Positions 6,983-14,591 of a stretch of 18,003 nt of DNA are shown here, in pieces. Every line of letters begins with the position of its first letter. The stretch's first letter is position 1. The DNA comes from an uncultured Prevotella sp. (GTDB lineage: Bacteria > Bacteroidota > Bacteroidia > Bacteroidales > Bacteroidaceae), in assembly GCA_900762125.1 (NCBI GenBank), contig CAAFFL010000225.1, positions 1 to 18,003 on the forward strand, given 5' to 3'. The notes beneath the pieces were generated by a model. The model had not been told where the DNA came from and searched no databases. It worked only from the letters and a program-made list of their open reading frames with translations. The translations under genes and the position numbers were made by a program.

Positions 6983-9421
6983 ATGAGAAAGATCGTATTA
7001 TTGTCCCTCGCGCTGCTGCTGACGCTGTCGGCCGGCGCGAAGGATCGGGAAGTGAAGACATTTCGGTATGCGGGACCGTTTGCCGTTCAGCGGCCGGTGT
7101 TCGTGGATGAGAAGGATGTCAACGGCAAGGCCTACGATGCCGCGTCGCTGCTCAGCATCCCCGTGGACCTCCGGCAGGCCTCACGCGGCACGACGGTGAC
7201 GACCATCCCCGCAGGCGACAAGACACAGGAGCTGCACCTCCTCGCCTTCGGCCTCGAGGCCACGGGCGACACGAAGGTTAGCGTGCATGCCACGGGGTTG
7301 AAGCAGGCGAAGCTGTTCCTCGACGGCACGGCCATCTACGACGGCGCAAAGACGGCGCTCACCGCCGGCAGTCACGAGGTGACGGTGAAATATCTCACGG
7401 GCACGAAGGACGCGGTGAAGAAGCCGCGGGTGACCTTCGACGCCGATGACGACGCAGCGGTGAGCCTGCGCACGGCGACGACGCGGTCGCTGACGCTCCA
7501 CGACATCATGGACGGCCGCCGACCGAGTACGGCGACGCTGTCGCCGTCGGGGCGCTACCTCATCACGGCCTACTACACCACCGCTGTCGGCGGAAAGACG
7601 ACGTGGACCTGGCGCCTCACCGACCTCAAGACACGGCGCACGCTGCACGAGGGCAGTCAGCTCATCTACTGGATGCCGACCTCCGACACCTATTATTATA
7701 TAGACAAGGGCGACCACGGCAATCGTCTGACGACCGTCGACCCCGCCACGGGCACGACGACACTGCTGGCCGAGGGCTTCCCCGACGGTGACGTCACCGT
7801 CGCGCCGAGCCTCGACTGGCTGCTCATCACCGAGCAGACGGAGATCCCGCGCAAGGACAAGGACGTGCTGTCGATCACCGAACCCGACGACCGCCAGCCG
7901 ACATGGCGACAGCGCGCCACGCTCGTGCGCTATGACATCCGGACGGGCGTCGCCCAGCCGCTGACGTTCGGCTATCATCCGCTCTATGCCACGGACATCT
8001 CGCGCGACGGCCGTTACCTGCTCTACACCGTCAGCCACTCGCGTCTCACCGAACGGCCGACGACGCTCTCGAGCATCTACCGCCTCGACATGCAGACCCT
8101 CGACACGCTGTGCCTCGTCCGCGACGACGGCTTCATCGCTGAGGCACAGTTCTCGCCCGACGGCACGCAGATCGCCGTGAAGGGTTCGCCGGAGGCACTC
8201 GGCGGCATCGGCCGTAACCTGCCGGAGGGGATGATCCCGAGCATGTACGACTATCAGCTCTACACCATCGACATCGCCACAGGCAAGGCGAAGGCGCTCA
8301 CGCGGAACTTCGACCCGAGCATTGAGAACTTCGCCTGGAGCGCCGCCGACGGGATGATCTATGCCACGGCCCTCGACCGCGACTATGTACACCTCTATCG
8401 TCTCGACCCCGCCACGGGCGCCATCACGCAGTTGCCCGTCAAGGAGGATGTCGTCGCACGCTTCGCCCTGGCGGACCATGCGCCGCTGCTCGCGTATACC
8501 GGTGAGGGCGCTACAAACTCTTACCGTGTCTACACCCTCGACACGCGGTCGGCACAGTCGACGCTCGTCGACGACTGCAGCGCCACGCTGCTGAAGGATG
8601 TGGAGGTCGCCACGTGCGAGCCGTTCAACATCCTCAGTCATCGGGGCGACACGGTCTATGCCCGCTACTATCTGCCGTACAACTTCAACCCCGCGAAGCG
8701 CTATCCGATGATCGTGACCTACTATGGTGGCTGCTCGCCGACGAGCCGTAACTTCGAGGGCAGCTATCCGCCTCAGCTCTATTGCTCGCTGGGCTATGTG
8801 ACGCTCGTCGTGAACCCCAGTGGTGCCGCAGGCTTCGGACAGGAGTATGCCGCGCGCCACGTGAACACCGCGGGAGACTTTGTCGCCGACGACATCATCG
8901 AGGCCACACGCGCGTTCTGTCGCTCGCATGCGTTCGTGGACAGCACGAAGATCGGGTGCATCGGCGCCTCCTACGGCGGTTTCATGACGCAGTATCTCCA
9001 GACGAAGACAGACCTCTTCGCTGCCGCCATCAGCCACGCGGGCATCAGCGACCACACGAGCTACTGGGGTGGCGGCTACTGGGGCTACACCTACAGTGAG
9101 GTGTCGATGGCGAAGAGCTATCCCTGGACACGGCCGGACCTCTACGTCGGCCACAGTCCGCTCTACAACGTCGACAAGATCCACACGCCGATCCTCTTTC
9201 TCCATGGCACGGCGGACAACAACGTCCCCACGCTGGAGAGCATACAGATGTTCAACGCCCTGAAGCTCCTCGGACGGGAGACGGCGCTGATCCTCGTCAA
9301 GGGTGAGGACCACTGGGTGCTCGACTACCAGAAGCGCATCCGCTGGCAGAATGCCATCAACGCCTGGTTCCAGAAGTGGCTCAAAGGAGACAGTAAGTGG
9401 TGGGAGGAGATATATAAATAG
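6983..9421 (+). CDS. Exported S9-family (prolyl oligopeptidase-type) serine peptidase
   Basis: An 812-residue protein with a signal peptide (residues 1-19, ending SAGA). Residues about 22-160 form an extra beta-rich region with a LFLDGTAIYDG...LTAGSHEVTVKYL pattern, like a carbohydrate-binding or PA14-type sandwich. Residues about 165-570 should be the beta-propeller (repeats such as TLSPSGRYLI, DISRDGRYLLYTV, AQFSPDGTQIAV). The alpha/beta-hydrolase domain follows, with nucleophile S663 in GASYGGF, D745 in HGTADNNVP and H777 in GEDHW, so the triad is complete. The DPP4 Glu-Glu substrate motif (as in DW-YEEE) is not visible. The protein therefore may not be a DPP4-type dipeptidyl peptidase, and the nucleophile region is closer to DPP5 or acylaminoacyl peptidases. 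It probably trims peptides in the periplasm. An A9 run (6972-6980) lies just before the ATG. No separate promoter is seen, so it may be read with the ATPase gene. Confidence 0.92.
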   Translation: MRKIVLLSLALLLTLSAGAKDREVKTFRYAGPFAVQRPVFVDEKDVNGKAYDAASLLSIPVDLRQASRGTTVTTIPAGDKTQELHLLAFGLEATGDTKVSVHATGLKQAKLFLDGTAIYDGAKTALTAGSHEVTVKYLTGTKDAVKKPRVTFDADDDAAVSLRTATTRSLTLHDIMDGRRPSTATLSPSGRYLITAYYTTAVGGKTTWTWRLTDLKTRRTLHEGSQLIYWMPTSDTYYYIDKGDHGNRLTTVDPATGTTTLLAEGFPDGDVTVAPSLDWLLITEQTEIPRKDKDVLSITEPDDRQPTWRQRATLVRYDIRTGVAQPLTFGYHPLYATDISRDGRYLLYTVSHSRLTERPTTLSSIYRLDMQTLDTLCLVRDDGFIAEAQFSPDGTQIAVKGSPEALGGIGRNLPEGMIPSMYDYQLYTIDIATGKAKALTRNFDPSIENFAWSAADGMIYATALDRDYVHLYRLDPATGAITQLPVKEDVVARFALADHAPLLAYTGEGATNSYRVYTLDTRSAQSTLVDDCSATLLKDVEVATCEPFNILSHRGDTVYARYYLPYNFNPAKRYPMIVTYYGGCSPTSRNFEGSYPPQLYCSLGYVTLVVNPSGAAGFGQEYAARHVNTAGDFVADDIIEATRAFCRSHAFVDSTKIGCIGASYGGFMTQYLQTKTDLFAAAISHAGISDHTSYWGGGYWGYTYSEVSMAKSYPWTRPDLYVGHSPLYNVDKIHTPILFLHGTADNNVPTLESIQMFNALKLLGRETALILVKGEDHWVLDYQKRIRWQNAINAWFQKWLKGDSKWWEEIYK

Positions 9422-9463
9422 CCCTCTATAAAGAAACGGACGACCATTAAGCGAATAGACATC

Positions 9464-10648
9464 ATGGCAGGGCAACACGCGCAGCAACCGCGCAACACGC
9501 GGAAATACGACTATCTCATCGTCGGCTCCGGCCTCTTCGGCGCCACCTTCGCCTACCGAGCGCGGCAGGCGGGGAAGCGGTGCCTCGTCATCGACAAACG
9601 GCCGCACCTCGGCGGCAACGTCTACTGCCGCAAGGTGGCGGGGATCAACGTGCACCAATATGGCGCACACATCTTCCATACGAACAACAAAGCGGTGTGG
9701 GACTTCGTCAATGGGTTCGTGGAGTTCAATCGCTACACGAATTCTCCCGTGGCAAACTACCATGGTGAGCTCTACAACCTGCCGTTCAACATGAACACCT
9801 TCGCCGAGCTCTGGGGCGTCCGCACGCCCGCGGAGGCACAGGCGAAGATCGACGAGCAGCGCGCCGACGCCGTGGCACGGATGCATGCCGCGGGCGTCAC
9901 CGAGCCACGCAACCTCGAGGAGCAGGCGCTGACGCTCATCGGCCGCGACGTCTACACGAAGCTCATCAAGGAGTACACCGAGAAACAGTGGGGCCGCGAC
10001 TGTCGTGACCTCCCCGCATTCATCATCAAGCGCCTCCCCATCCGCCTGGTCTTCGACAACAACTACTTCAACGACAGGTACCAGGGGATACCCATGGGCG
10101 GGTACAACAAACTCATCGACAGGTTATTGGATGGCGTAGAGACGAAGACGGGTGTCGACTACTTCCACTCGGAGTATCGGGAGTGGTCGCGCTATGCCGA
10201 CCGACTGGTATACACAGGACGGCTGGACGAGTTCTTCGACTGTAAACTGGGCGCGCTGGACTGGCGCACGGTCTCCTTCAAGACACGGGTGGAGGATACG
10301 CCGAACTACCAGGGTAATGCGGTGGTGAACTATACCTCGCACGACGTGCCGTACACCCGCGTCATCGAACATAAGCATTTCGAGAGCTTCGGCGCGGATG
10401 TCTATGCGAACCCGCAGACGGTCATCAGCGAGGAGTACTCCACGGAGTACCGTCCCGGTATGGAGCCGTACTACCCCGTCAACGACGCACGGAACAATGC
10501 CCTCGCGGAGCAGTATCGCGCACTCGCCGCGGAGCTCACGGGCGACGGCGGCCCCGGCACGGTGCTCTTCGGCGGTCGGCTGGCGGAGTATAAATACTAC
10601 GACATGGCACCGATCATCGAGAAGGTGCTTCAGCTGCGGATCGACTAG
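9464..10648 (+). CDS. glf: UDP-galactopyranose mutase
   Basis: A 394-residue flavoprotein that converts UDP-galactopyranose to UDP-galactofuranose in the cytoplasm, feeding surface polysaccharide synthesis. The FAD-binding dinucleotide motif GSGLFGATFA is at 21-30, followed by VIDKRPHLGGNVY and the family signature HQYGAHIFHTNN. Other conserved stretches are YTEKQWGRD, KRLPIRLVFDNNYFNDRYQGIPMGGYNKL and the C-terminal GGRLAEYKYYDM. Length is normal, with about 14 polar residues before the first beta strand. The ATG at 9464 is the only plausible early start. It lies 42 bases after the S9 peptidase gene and no promoter is visible in that gap. No glycosyltransferase or other polysaccharide gene is present nearby, so glf stands alone here. 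Confidence 0.97.
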   Translation: MAGQHAQQPRNTRKYDYLIVGSGLFGATFAYRARQAGKRCLVIDKRPHLGGNVYCRKVAGINVHQYGAHIFHTNNKAVWDFVNGFVEFNRYTNSPVANYHGELYNLPFNMNTFAELWGVRTPAEAQAKIDEQRADAVARMHAAGVTEPRNLEEQALTLIGRDVYTKLIKEYTEKQWGRDCRDLPAFIIKRLPIRLVFDNNYFNDRYQGIPMGGYNKLIDRLLDGVETKTGVDYFHSEYREWSRYADRLVYTGRLDEFFDCKLGALDWRTVSFKTRVEDTPNYQGNAVVNYTSHDVPYTRVIEHKHFESFGADVYANPQTVISEEYSTEYRPGMEPYYPVNDARNNALAEQYRALAAELTGDGGPGTVLFGGRLAEYKYYDMAPIIEKVLQLRID

Positions 10649-10660
10649 GAGGCACAACCG

Positions 10661-10723
10661 GGGAAACAAAAGAAAACAACTTGAAGGGTTCTTTTCAGAA
10701 AACAGGGAAAACAAAAGAAAACA
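10661..10723. repeat. A-rich direct repeat in the glf / M23 convergent gap
   Basis: Two near-identical A-rich copies, 10661-10678 (18 bases) and 10705-10723 (19 bases), differ by one A in a run and are separated by 26 bases. They fill most of the 87-base gap between the convergent stops of glf and the M23 peptidase gene. On the minus strand the gap is T-rich but has no good hairpin, so intrinsic termination is not clear in either direction. Confidence 0.6.
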
Positions 10724-10735
10724 GAGGAATACGGT

Positions 10736-11857
10736 TTACTTGATCCTTCCCCCTTTATAAAGCGTCACCGACGATGCGCGGAGCGAGCGCTTCGTGTGGT
10801 CGAAGAGGAGCGCGGGGTTGAAACGGTGGCCGTTGAGGAGCGTCTCGAAGTGCAGATGCGGCGTCGTGGCGCGTCCCGTCTGTCCCGTGAGGCCGATGCA
10901 CTCGCCCGCCTTCACCTTCTGTCCCGCCCGTACGAAGTTCTTGCTCTGGTGACTATAGAGCGTCTCCAGGCCGTAGGCATGGCGGATGACGATGCAGTTG
11001 CCGTAACCAAAGTAAGGCCCGGAGCGCGTGACGACGCCGTCGAAGGCCGCGAGGACACGGTCGTTTGGTCGCGTCTTGATGTCTACGCCCGAGTGGTTAC
11101 GGCGCCCACCATAGGGACTGATGACATGACTGCCCGGCAACGGGTAGCTCCAGTGCTCCTTCTCGATCTTCGCCAGGTCGAGACGGAACGTCGCGCTTTT
11201 CAGGAACGGGTCGTCCTTCACCGCGTCGGGGTCGAGGGTCCCCGCATGCTCCACCTCTTTCTCCCCTTTCACCACGGTGACCGTCACATGCGCGCCGACC
11301 TTCGTGCATTTGATGAGTTGCTTGCGGAGCTTGTGCGTCTTCTCACTGACGATCGTCGTGGGGTTGATCCATCCGCCGTTGACCATGATGGCGAAGAGGC
11401 AGAACGTGCGGCCGTCGTCGCCACCGACGATGGCGATGGTCTGTCCCGCGCGCACGCGCTGTCCGACCTTCACGAGGTTCTGCGCGTTGTAGCCGTAGAC
11501 CGTCTCCAGACCATTGTCGTGGCGGATGACGATGGTGTTGCCGTAGCGCGCGTTCTTCCGTGACAGGCGCACCGTGCCGGGGAACATCGCCTTCACGGCG
11601 TCGCCCTTCGTGGAGGTGATCTCCAGCGCCTGACCACCCTTCAGCTCCGCCTTGCCCACGGGCAGCGGGAAGGAATAGTCCGAATAGTCCGCGGCACGCT
11701 GGTGCGTGAAGTTGATGGTGAACGCCGTGCTGCGGTCGAAGAGATGCGGCGTGGGCACACTGATCTGCTCCTGCTCGGCGGCGGAGAACCGCTGCTGGGC
11801 GGAGAGGGGGAGGGAGAGGAGGATGGCGGCAAGCGCCAGAAGGAGAGGCCGTTTCAT
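10736..11857 (-). CDS. Exported M23-family peptidase with a degenerate second M23-like domain
   Basis: A 373-residue protein from the ATG at 11857. The frame is open further upstream, through pgeF, but the signal peptide MKRPLLLALAAILLSLPLSA fixes this start. The C-terminal domain (about 240-352) is a complete LytM/M23 zinc peptidase: H255 and D259 in HSGVDI, H303 in YSH, H334 and H336 in HLHFE. It should cut peptidoglycan cross-bridges or stem peptides. Residues about 65-170 align to the same domain (GLETVYGYNAQNLVKVGQ against GLETLYSHQSKNFVRAGQ), but every metal or catalytic position is changed: H255 to G, D259 to E, H303 to Y, H334 to F and H336 to L. That copy is surely inactive. Degenerate LytM domains act as regulators or binders in EnvC- and NlpD-like proteins. 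A similar role here is inferred. It is the last gene of the hpt-adk-obgE-pgeF run, 46 bases after pgeF. Confidence 0.92.
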   Translation of the reverse strand: MKRPLLLALAAILLSLPLSAQQRFSAAEQEQISVPTPHLFDRSTAFTINFTHQRAADYSDYSFPLPVGKAELKGGQALEITSTKGDAVKAMFPGTVRLSRKNARYGNTIVIRHDNGLETVYGYNAQNLVKVGQRVRAGQTIAIVGGDDGRTFCLFAIMVNGGWINPTTIVSEKTHKLRKQLIKCTKVGAHVTVTVVKGEKEVEHAGTLDPDAVKDDPFLKSATFRLDLAKIEKEHWSYPLPGSHVISPYGGRRNHSGVDIKTRPNDRVLAAFDGVVTRSGPYFGYGNCIVIRHAYGLETLYSHQSKNFVRAGQKVKAGECIGLTGQTGRATTPHLHFETLLNGHRFNPALLFDHTKRSLRASSVTLYKGGRIK

Positions 11858-11868
11858 TGGGTGTTCGG

Positions 11869-11893
11869 TTTTTTGTGGGGCAAAAAAGCCCCA
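11869..11893 (-). promoter_or_regulatory. Two mutually exclusive hairpins before the M23 gene
   Basis: In minus-strand RNA, hairpin A pairs TGGGGC (11888-11893) with GCCCCA (11876-11881) around a six-T loop. Hairpin B pairs TTTTTTG (11881-11887) with CAAAAAA (11869-11875) around CCCCA. The two share bases and cannot form together. Hairpin B ends 11 bases before the M23 ATG. Neither is followed by a T-run. A control role is only a possibility. Confidence 0.35.
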
Positions 11894-11903
11894 TAGTGGT
11901 GGC

Positions 11904-12707
11904 TCAGTGGAGGATGATGCCGGTGTAGATGCGGCCGGACTGTGGGCCGAGGCGGCGGGCGGAGAAGAAATCCGAGACGCGGTCGTAGGTGCAGATGTCC
12001 GAGAGGTAGATATCCTTCTCCGGTACGCCCAGAGCACGCAGCTGGAGCGCGTTGCAGCGCGGCAGGTCAATGTGCCACTTCATCCGGCTGGGATCCTCGC
12101 GGTCCGGATACTGGCGTGCGATACGGTCCATGTTGAACTTTGCGGCAGCGAAGGCGTCGTAAACCTCCTGCCCCACCTCAAAATTCCCGAGCGAGATGCC
12201 CGGCCCGATGACCGCACGGAGGTTCTCCGGCAACGAGCGGAAGTAGAGGCTCATCGTGCGGATGGCCTGTCGGACGATGCGCTGCACGGTGCCACGCCAG
12301 CCCGCGTGAACGGCGGCAGCGATATGGTTTTTCAGGTCGTAGAGCAGGATGGGGATGCAGTCCGCCGTGGAGACGCCGATGCATACATCCTTCTGGTCGG
12401 TGACCAGCCCATCAGCACCCTCCAGCAGCCGGCAGCTCTTCTCGATGGGCGACACGTAGAAGCCGTCATCGATCACCTCGCAGTGGTTGCCATGCACCTG
12501 ATGTGGCAGGAGAATGTGGTCGTAAGGGAGCCCGAGCTCCTGTGCCAGCGCCTGATGGTTCTTGCCCAATGCGCCCGGGTCGTCACCACAGTAGCGGTTG
12601 ATGTTCATTTCTCCGTAGACACCCTGGCTATAGCCGCCATGCCGCGTCGTGGAGAACGCGGTCACGCGGGGGCCGAGGTCGTAGTAGAGGAGTTCAGGTT
12701 TCATCAT
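11904..12707 (-). CDS. pgeF: Peptidoglycan editing factor PgeF (YfiH/laccase-domain family)
   Basis: A 267-residue protein of the multicopper-oxidase-like YfiH/PgeF family. In E. coli this family removes wrong amino acids from peptidoglycan precursors, and related proteins act as purine nucleoside-processing enzymes. Conserved motifs are STTRHGGYS, NINRYCGDD, LPHQVHG (H72), GADGLVT, STADCIPILL (C117), AAVHAGWRGT (H134) and GPGI. H72, C117 and H134 match the known metal/catalytic triad. Length is normal. The start overlaps the obgE stop by four bases (ATGA, 12704-12707), which implies translational coupling. A second ATG follows directly (12704), so the start may be one codon later. It sits beside an M23 peptidase gene, a sensible peptidoglycan pairing. 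Confidence 0.96.
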   Translation of the reverse strand: MMKPELLYYDLGPRVTAFSTTRHGGYSQGVYGEMNINRYCGDDPGALGKNHQALAQELGLPYDHILLPHQVHGNHCEVIDDGFYVSPIEKSCRLLEGADGLVTDQKDVCIGVSTADCIPILLYDLKNHIAAAVHAGWRGTVQRIVRQAIRTMSLYFRSLPENLRAVIGPGISLGNFEVGQEVYDAFAAAKFNMDRIARQYPDREDPSRMKWHIDLPRCNALQLRALGVPEKDIYLSDICTYDRVSDFFSARRLGPQSGRIYTGIILH

Positions 12708-13882
12708 TCTTTTTCCGGGTCGTAGACCTCATAGTCATCCAAATCTTCCACATCCTCTATCTCGTCCTCAGAAATAAGATCTACGTCTTCCTCATCAGCG
12801 CCTTCGGCGTGGATCTCCTCCTGGAAGCGCTTCATGTCCTTGTCGCGGTGGACGAGGGTGTCCTCGGCAGTGATCTCCGCGAGTTTGTTGCTCTCGCTGT
12901 TCAGCTCGCGCCAGAGGATGTCCTTCAGTTCGTCGAGGCCCTGTCCCGTCACCGAGGAGATGAACACCACGGGGAGGTCCGTGGGCAGCGTCTCGCGGAG
13001 CATCTGGATGAGCTCGTCGTCGAGGAGGTCGCTCTTCGTCACGGCGAGGACACGGTGCTTCGAGAGCATGTCGGGGTTGAACTGTCGCAGTTCGTTGAGG
13101 AGGATCTCGTACTCCTTCTTGATGTCGTCCGTGTCACCGGGCACCATGAAGAGCAGCAACGAGTTGCGCTCGATGTGGCGGAGGAAGCGCAGGCCGAGGC
13201 CCTTGCCCTCCGCGGCACCCTCGATGATGCCGGGGATGTCCGCCATGACGAACGACTTCCCCTCCCGGTAGGGCACGATGCCCAGCGAGGGCTCGAGCGT
13301 CGTGAAGGGGTAGTTCGCGATTTTAGGCCGTGCCGACGACAGTGAGGAGAGCAGCGTCGACTTCCCCGCATTGGGGAAGCCCACGAGGCCGACGTCGGCG
13401 AGGAGCTTCAGCTCGAGGATCACCGTGCGCTCCTCCATCGGCTCGCCGGGCTGCGCAAAGCGTGGCGCCTGTCGTGTGGCGGTGCGAAACTGGTAGTTGC
13501 CCAGTCCGCCGCGGCCGCCATGGAGGAGGACGACCTCCTGGCCGTCGCGGGTGACGTCGCAGATATACTTTCCCGTCTCGGCATCGTAGACCACCGTGCC
13601 ACAGGGCACGTCGATGTACGCGCTCTTGCCGTCGGTGCCATGACACTTGTCACGGCCACCGTTGCCACCATGCTCCGCGAAGACATGCTTCTGGAACTTC
13701 AGGTGGAGCAGGGTCCAATAGTTGTGGTTGCCACGGAGGATGACGTCGCCGCCATGTCCGCCGTCGCCGCCGTCGGGTCCGCCGTTGGGCTGGTACTTCA
13801 CGTGGCGCAGGTGCATGCTTCCGCGGCCGCCCTTACCGGAGCGGCAATAGATTCGGACGTAGTCTACGAAGTTGCTTTCCAT
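12704..13882 (-). CDS. obgE: Obg-family ribosome-associated GTPase
   Basis: A 392-residue GTPase linked to assembly of the large ribosomal subunit and stress control. The glycine-rich Obg fold covers residues about 1-160 (SGKGGRGS, GGPDGGDGGHGGDV, HGGNGG, HGGRGGLGNYQF). The G domain follows: G1 GFPNAGKS (168-175), G2 threonines near 194-195 in YPFTTLEP, G3 DIPGII (215-220), G4 TKSD (282-285) and G5 near SSVTGQG. G4 has Thr in place of the usual Asn of NKxD. There is no OCT domain. Instead the C terminus (about 355-392) is a strongly acidic tail. The start at 13882 is supported by MESNFVDYVRIYCRSGKGG, the usual opening. It is preceded by a 54-base gap with heptamer repeats and a hairpin. Its stop overlaps the pgeF start. 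Confidence 0.97.
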   Translation of the reverse strand: MESNFVDYVRIYCRSGKGGRGSMHLRHVKYQPNGGPDGGDGGHGGDVILRGNHNYWTLLHLKFQKHVFAEHGGNGGRDKCHGTDGKSAYIDVPCGTVVYDAETGKYICDVTRDGQEVVLLHGGRGGLGNYQFRTATRQAPRFAQPGEPMEERTVILELKLLADVGLVGFPNAGKSTLLSSLSSARPKIANYPFTTLEPSLGIVPYREGKSFVMADIPGIIEGAAEGKGLGLRFLRHIERNSLLLFMVPGDTDDIKKEYEILLNELRQFNPDMLSKHRVLAVTKSDLLDDELIQMLRETLPTDLPVVFISSVTGQGLDELKDILWRELNSESNKLAEITAEDTLVHRDKDMKRFQEEIHAEGADEEDVDLISEDEIEDVEDLDDYEVYDPEKE

Positions 13883-13892
13883 TGAAAACTTT

Positions 13893-13920
13893 GAACTTTG
13901 AACTTTGAACTTTGAACTTT
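13893..13920. repeat. Four tandem GAACTTT heptamers before obgE
   Basis: Four perfect copies of the 7-base unit (AAAGTTC when read toward obgE) run from 13893 to 13920, with a degraded partial copy next to the ATG of obgE at 13882. They fill most of the adk-obgE gap. Seven is not a multiple of three but the array is non-coding, so copy changes would alter only spacing to the start codon. Confidence 0.9.
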
Positions 13921-13942
13921 ATGATTAGCTCAAAGTTCAAAG
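13910..13942 (-). promoter_or_regulatory. Perfect 11-bp inverted repeat between adk and obgE
   Basis: Arms 13932-13942 and 13910-13920 are perfectly complementary around an 11-base loop. The first arm overlaps the last codons and stop of adk, and the second is the last part of the heptamer array. In the transcript this forms a hairpin made of CTTTGAACTTT and its complement. No T-run follows, so it is more likely a processing, stability or partial attenuation site than a terminator. Confidence 0.55.
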
Positions 13943-14509
13943 GCTGTCGATGACGGCGCAGATGTCGCCGAAGATGCGGTCCAGCTCACCCAGGCCATCG
14001 ATGTGATAGTGGATGCCCTCGCCGGCGTACCAGGAGATCAGGGGGGCGGTCTGGTTGTGATAGACGGTGAGGCGCTTCTTGATCGTCTCCTCGTTGTCGT
14101 CGCTGCGTCCGCTCTGCTGTCCGCGGAGGATGAGACGCTTCATCAGCTCGTCCTCGGGGACGTCGAGCTCGATCATCGCGGCGACCTTATGTCCGCGCTC
14201 AGCAAGCATCTTCTTCAGCGCCTCTGCCTGCGGGATGGTGCGTGGGAAGCCATCGAAGATGACGCCCTTGTGGTCGGGGCCGAAGCTGTCGTAGACCGAG
14301 GCGAGGATACTCACCATGAGGTCGTCAGGGATGAGCTGTCCCTGGTCGATGTAGCCCTTGGCAGTCTTGCCGAGGTCCGTGCCGTTCTTGATCTCACTAC
14401 GCAGCACGTCGCCGGTGGAGATATGCTCAAAACCATACTTTGCGATCATCTTCTCGCTCTGGGTGCCCTTGCCGGAACCCGGCGCACCGAAAATTACAAT
14501 ATTCTTCAT
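13937..14509 (-). CDS. adk: Adenylate kinase, short-LID type
   Basis: A 190-residue enzyme that interconverts ATP and AMP with two ADP. The P-loop GAPGSGKGTQ is at 8-17, followed by HISTGDVLR, FDGFPRTIPQAEAL (AMP and core binding) and RGQQSGRSDDNEETIKKRL. The last stretch, with no zinc-binding cysteines and a short lid, is typical of Bacteroidota adenylate kinases. The start MKNIVIFGAPG is unambiguous and preceded by AATAAGAG. It lies 158 bases after hpt. That gap carries hairpins and G-rich sequence but no recognisable promoter, so adk is probably read from the hpt promoter. Confidence 0.98.
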   Translation of the reverse strand: MKNIVIFGAPGSGKGTQSEKMIAKYGFEHISTGDVLRSEIKNGTDLGKTAKGYIDQGQLIPDDLMVSILASVYDSFGPDHKGVIFDGFPRTIPQAEALKKMLAERGHKVAAMIELDVPEDELMKRLILRGQQSGRSDDNEETIKKRLTVYHNQTAPLISWYAGEGIHYHIDGLGELDRIFGDICAVIDSL

Positions 14510-14540
14510 CTCTTATTTGTTTGTAACGTTATCCATTTTT

Positions 14541-14561
14541 GTCCGGCTGGGTAAGCCGGAC
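14541..14561 (-). promoter_or_regulatory. Perfect 8-bp hairpin in the adk leader
   Basis: GTCCGGCT (14541-14548) and AGCCGGAC (14554-14561) pair perfectly around a 5-base loop, 32 bases before the adk ATG on the minus strand. In that direction it is followed by an A-run, not a T-run, so it does not look like an intrinsic terminator for hpt. It could protect or space the adk message. Confidence 0.45.
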
Positions 14562-14591
14562 GGTCCAACGGCGAACTTCATCAGAAGCCCT

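Noticed and set aside
7181..9886. A 901-codon open frame on the minus strand across the S9 peptidase gene and into glf
   Set aside because: It is antisense to two certain genes, has no signal or family motif, and its Arg/Val/Glu-rich makeup is what G+C-rich codons give on the opposite strand.
11858..12070. Upstream extension of the M23 frame by 71 codons
   Set aside because: The extension lies in pgeF in another frame and would place a signal peptide in the middle of the protein.
10796..12725. Plus-strand frames opposite the M23 and pgeF genes (10796-11563, 11706-12725)
   Set aside because: They run antisense to genes with full catalytic motifs and show no family features.
13886..13942. CRISPR-like array
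   Set aside because: The units are 7 bases with no spacers. It is a simple tandem repeat.
14541..14561. 8-bp hairpin as the terminator of hpt
   Set aside because: In the direction of hpt it is followed by A bases, and adk has no visible promoter of its own after it.
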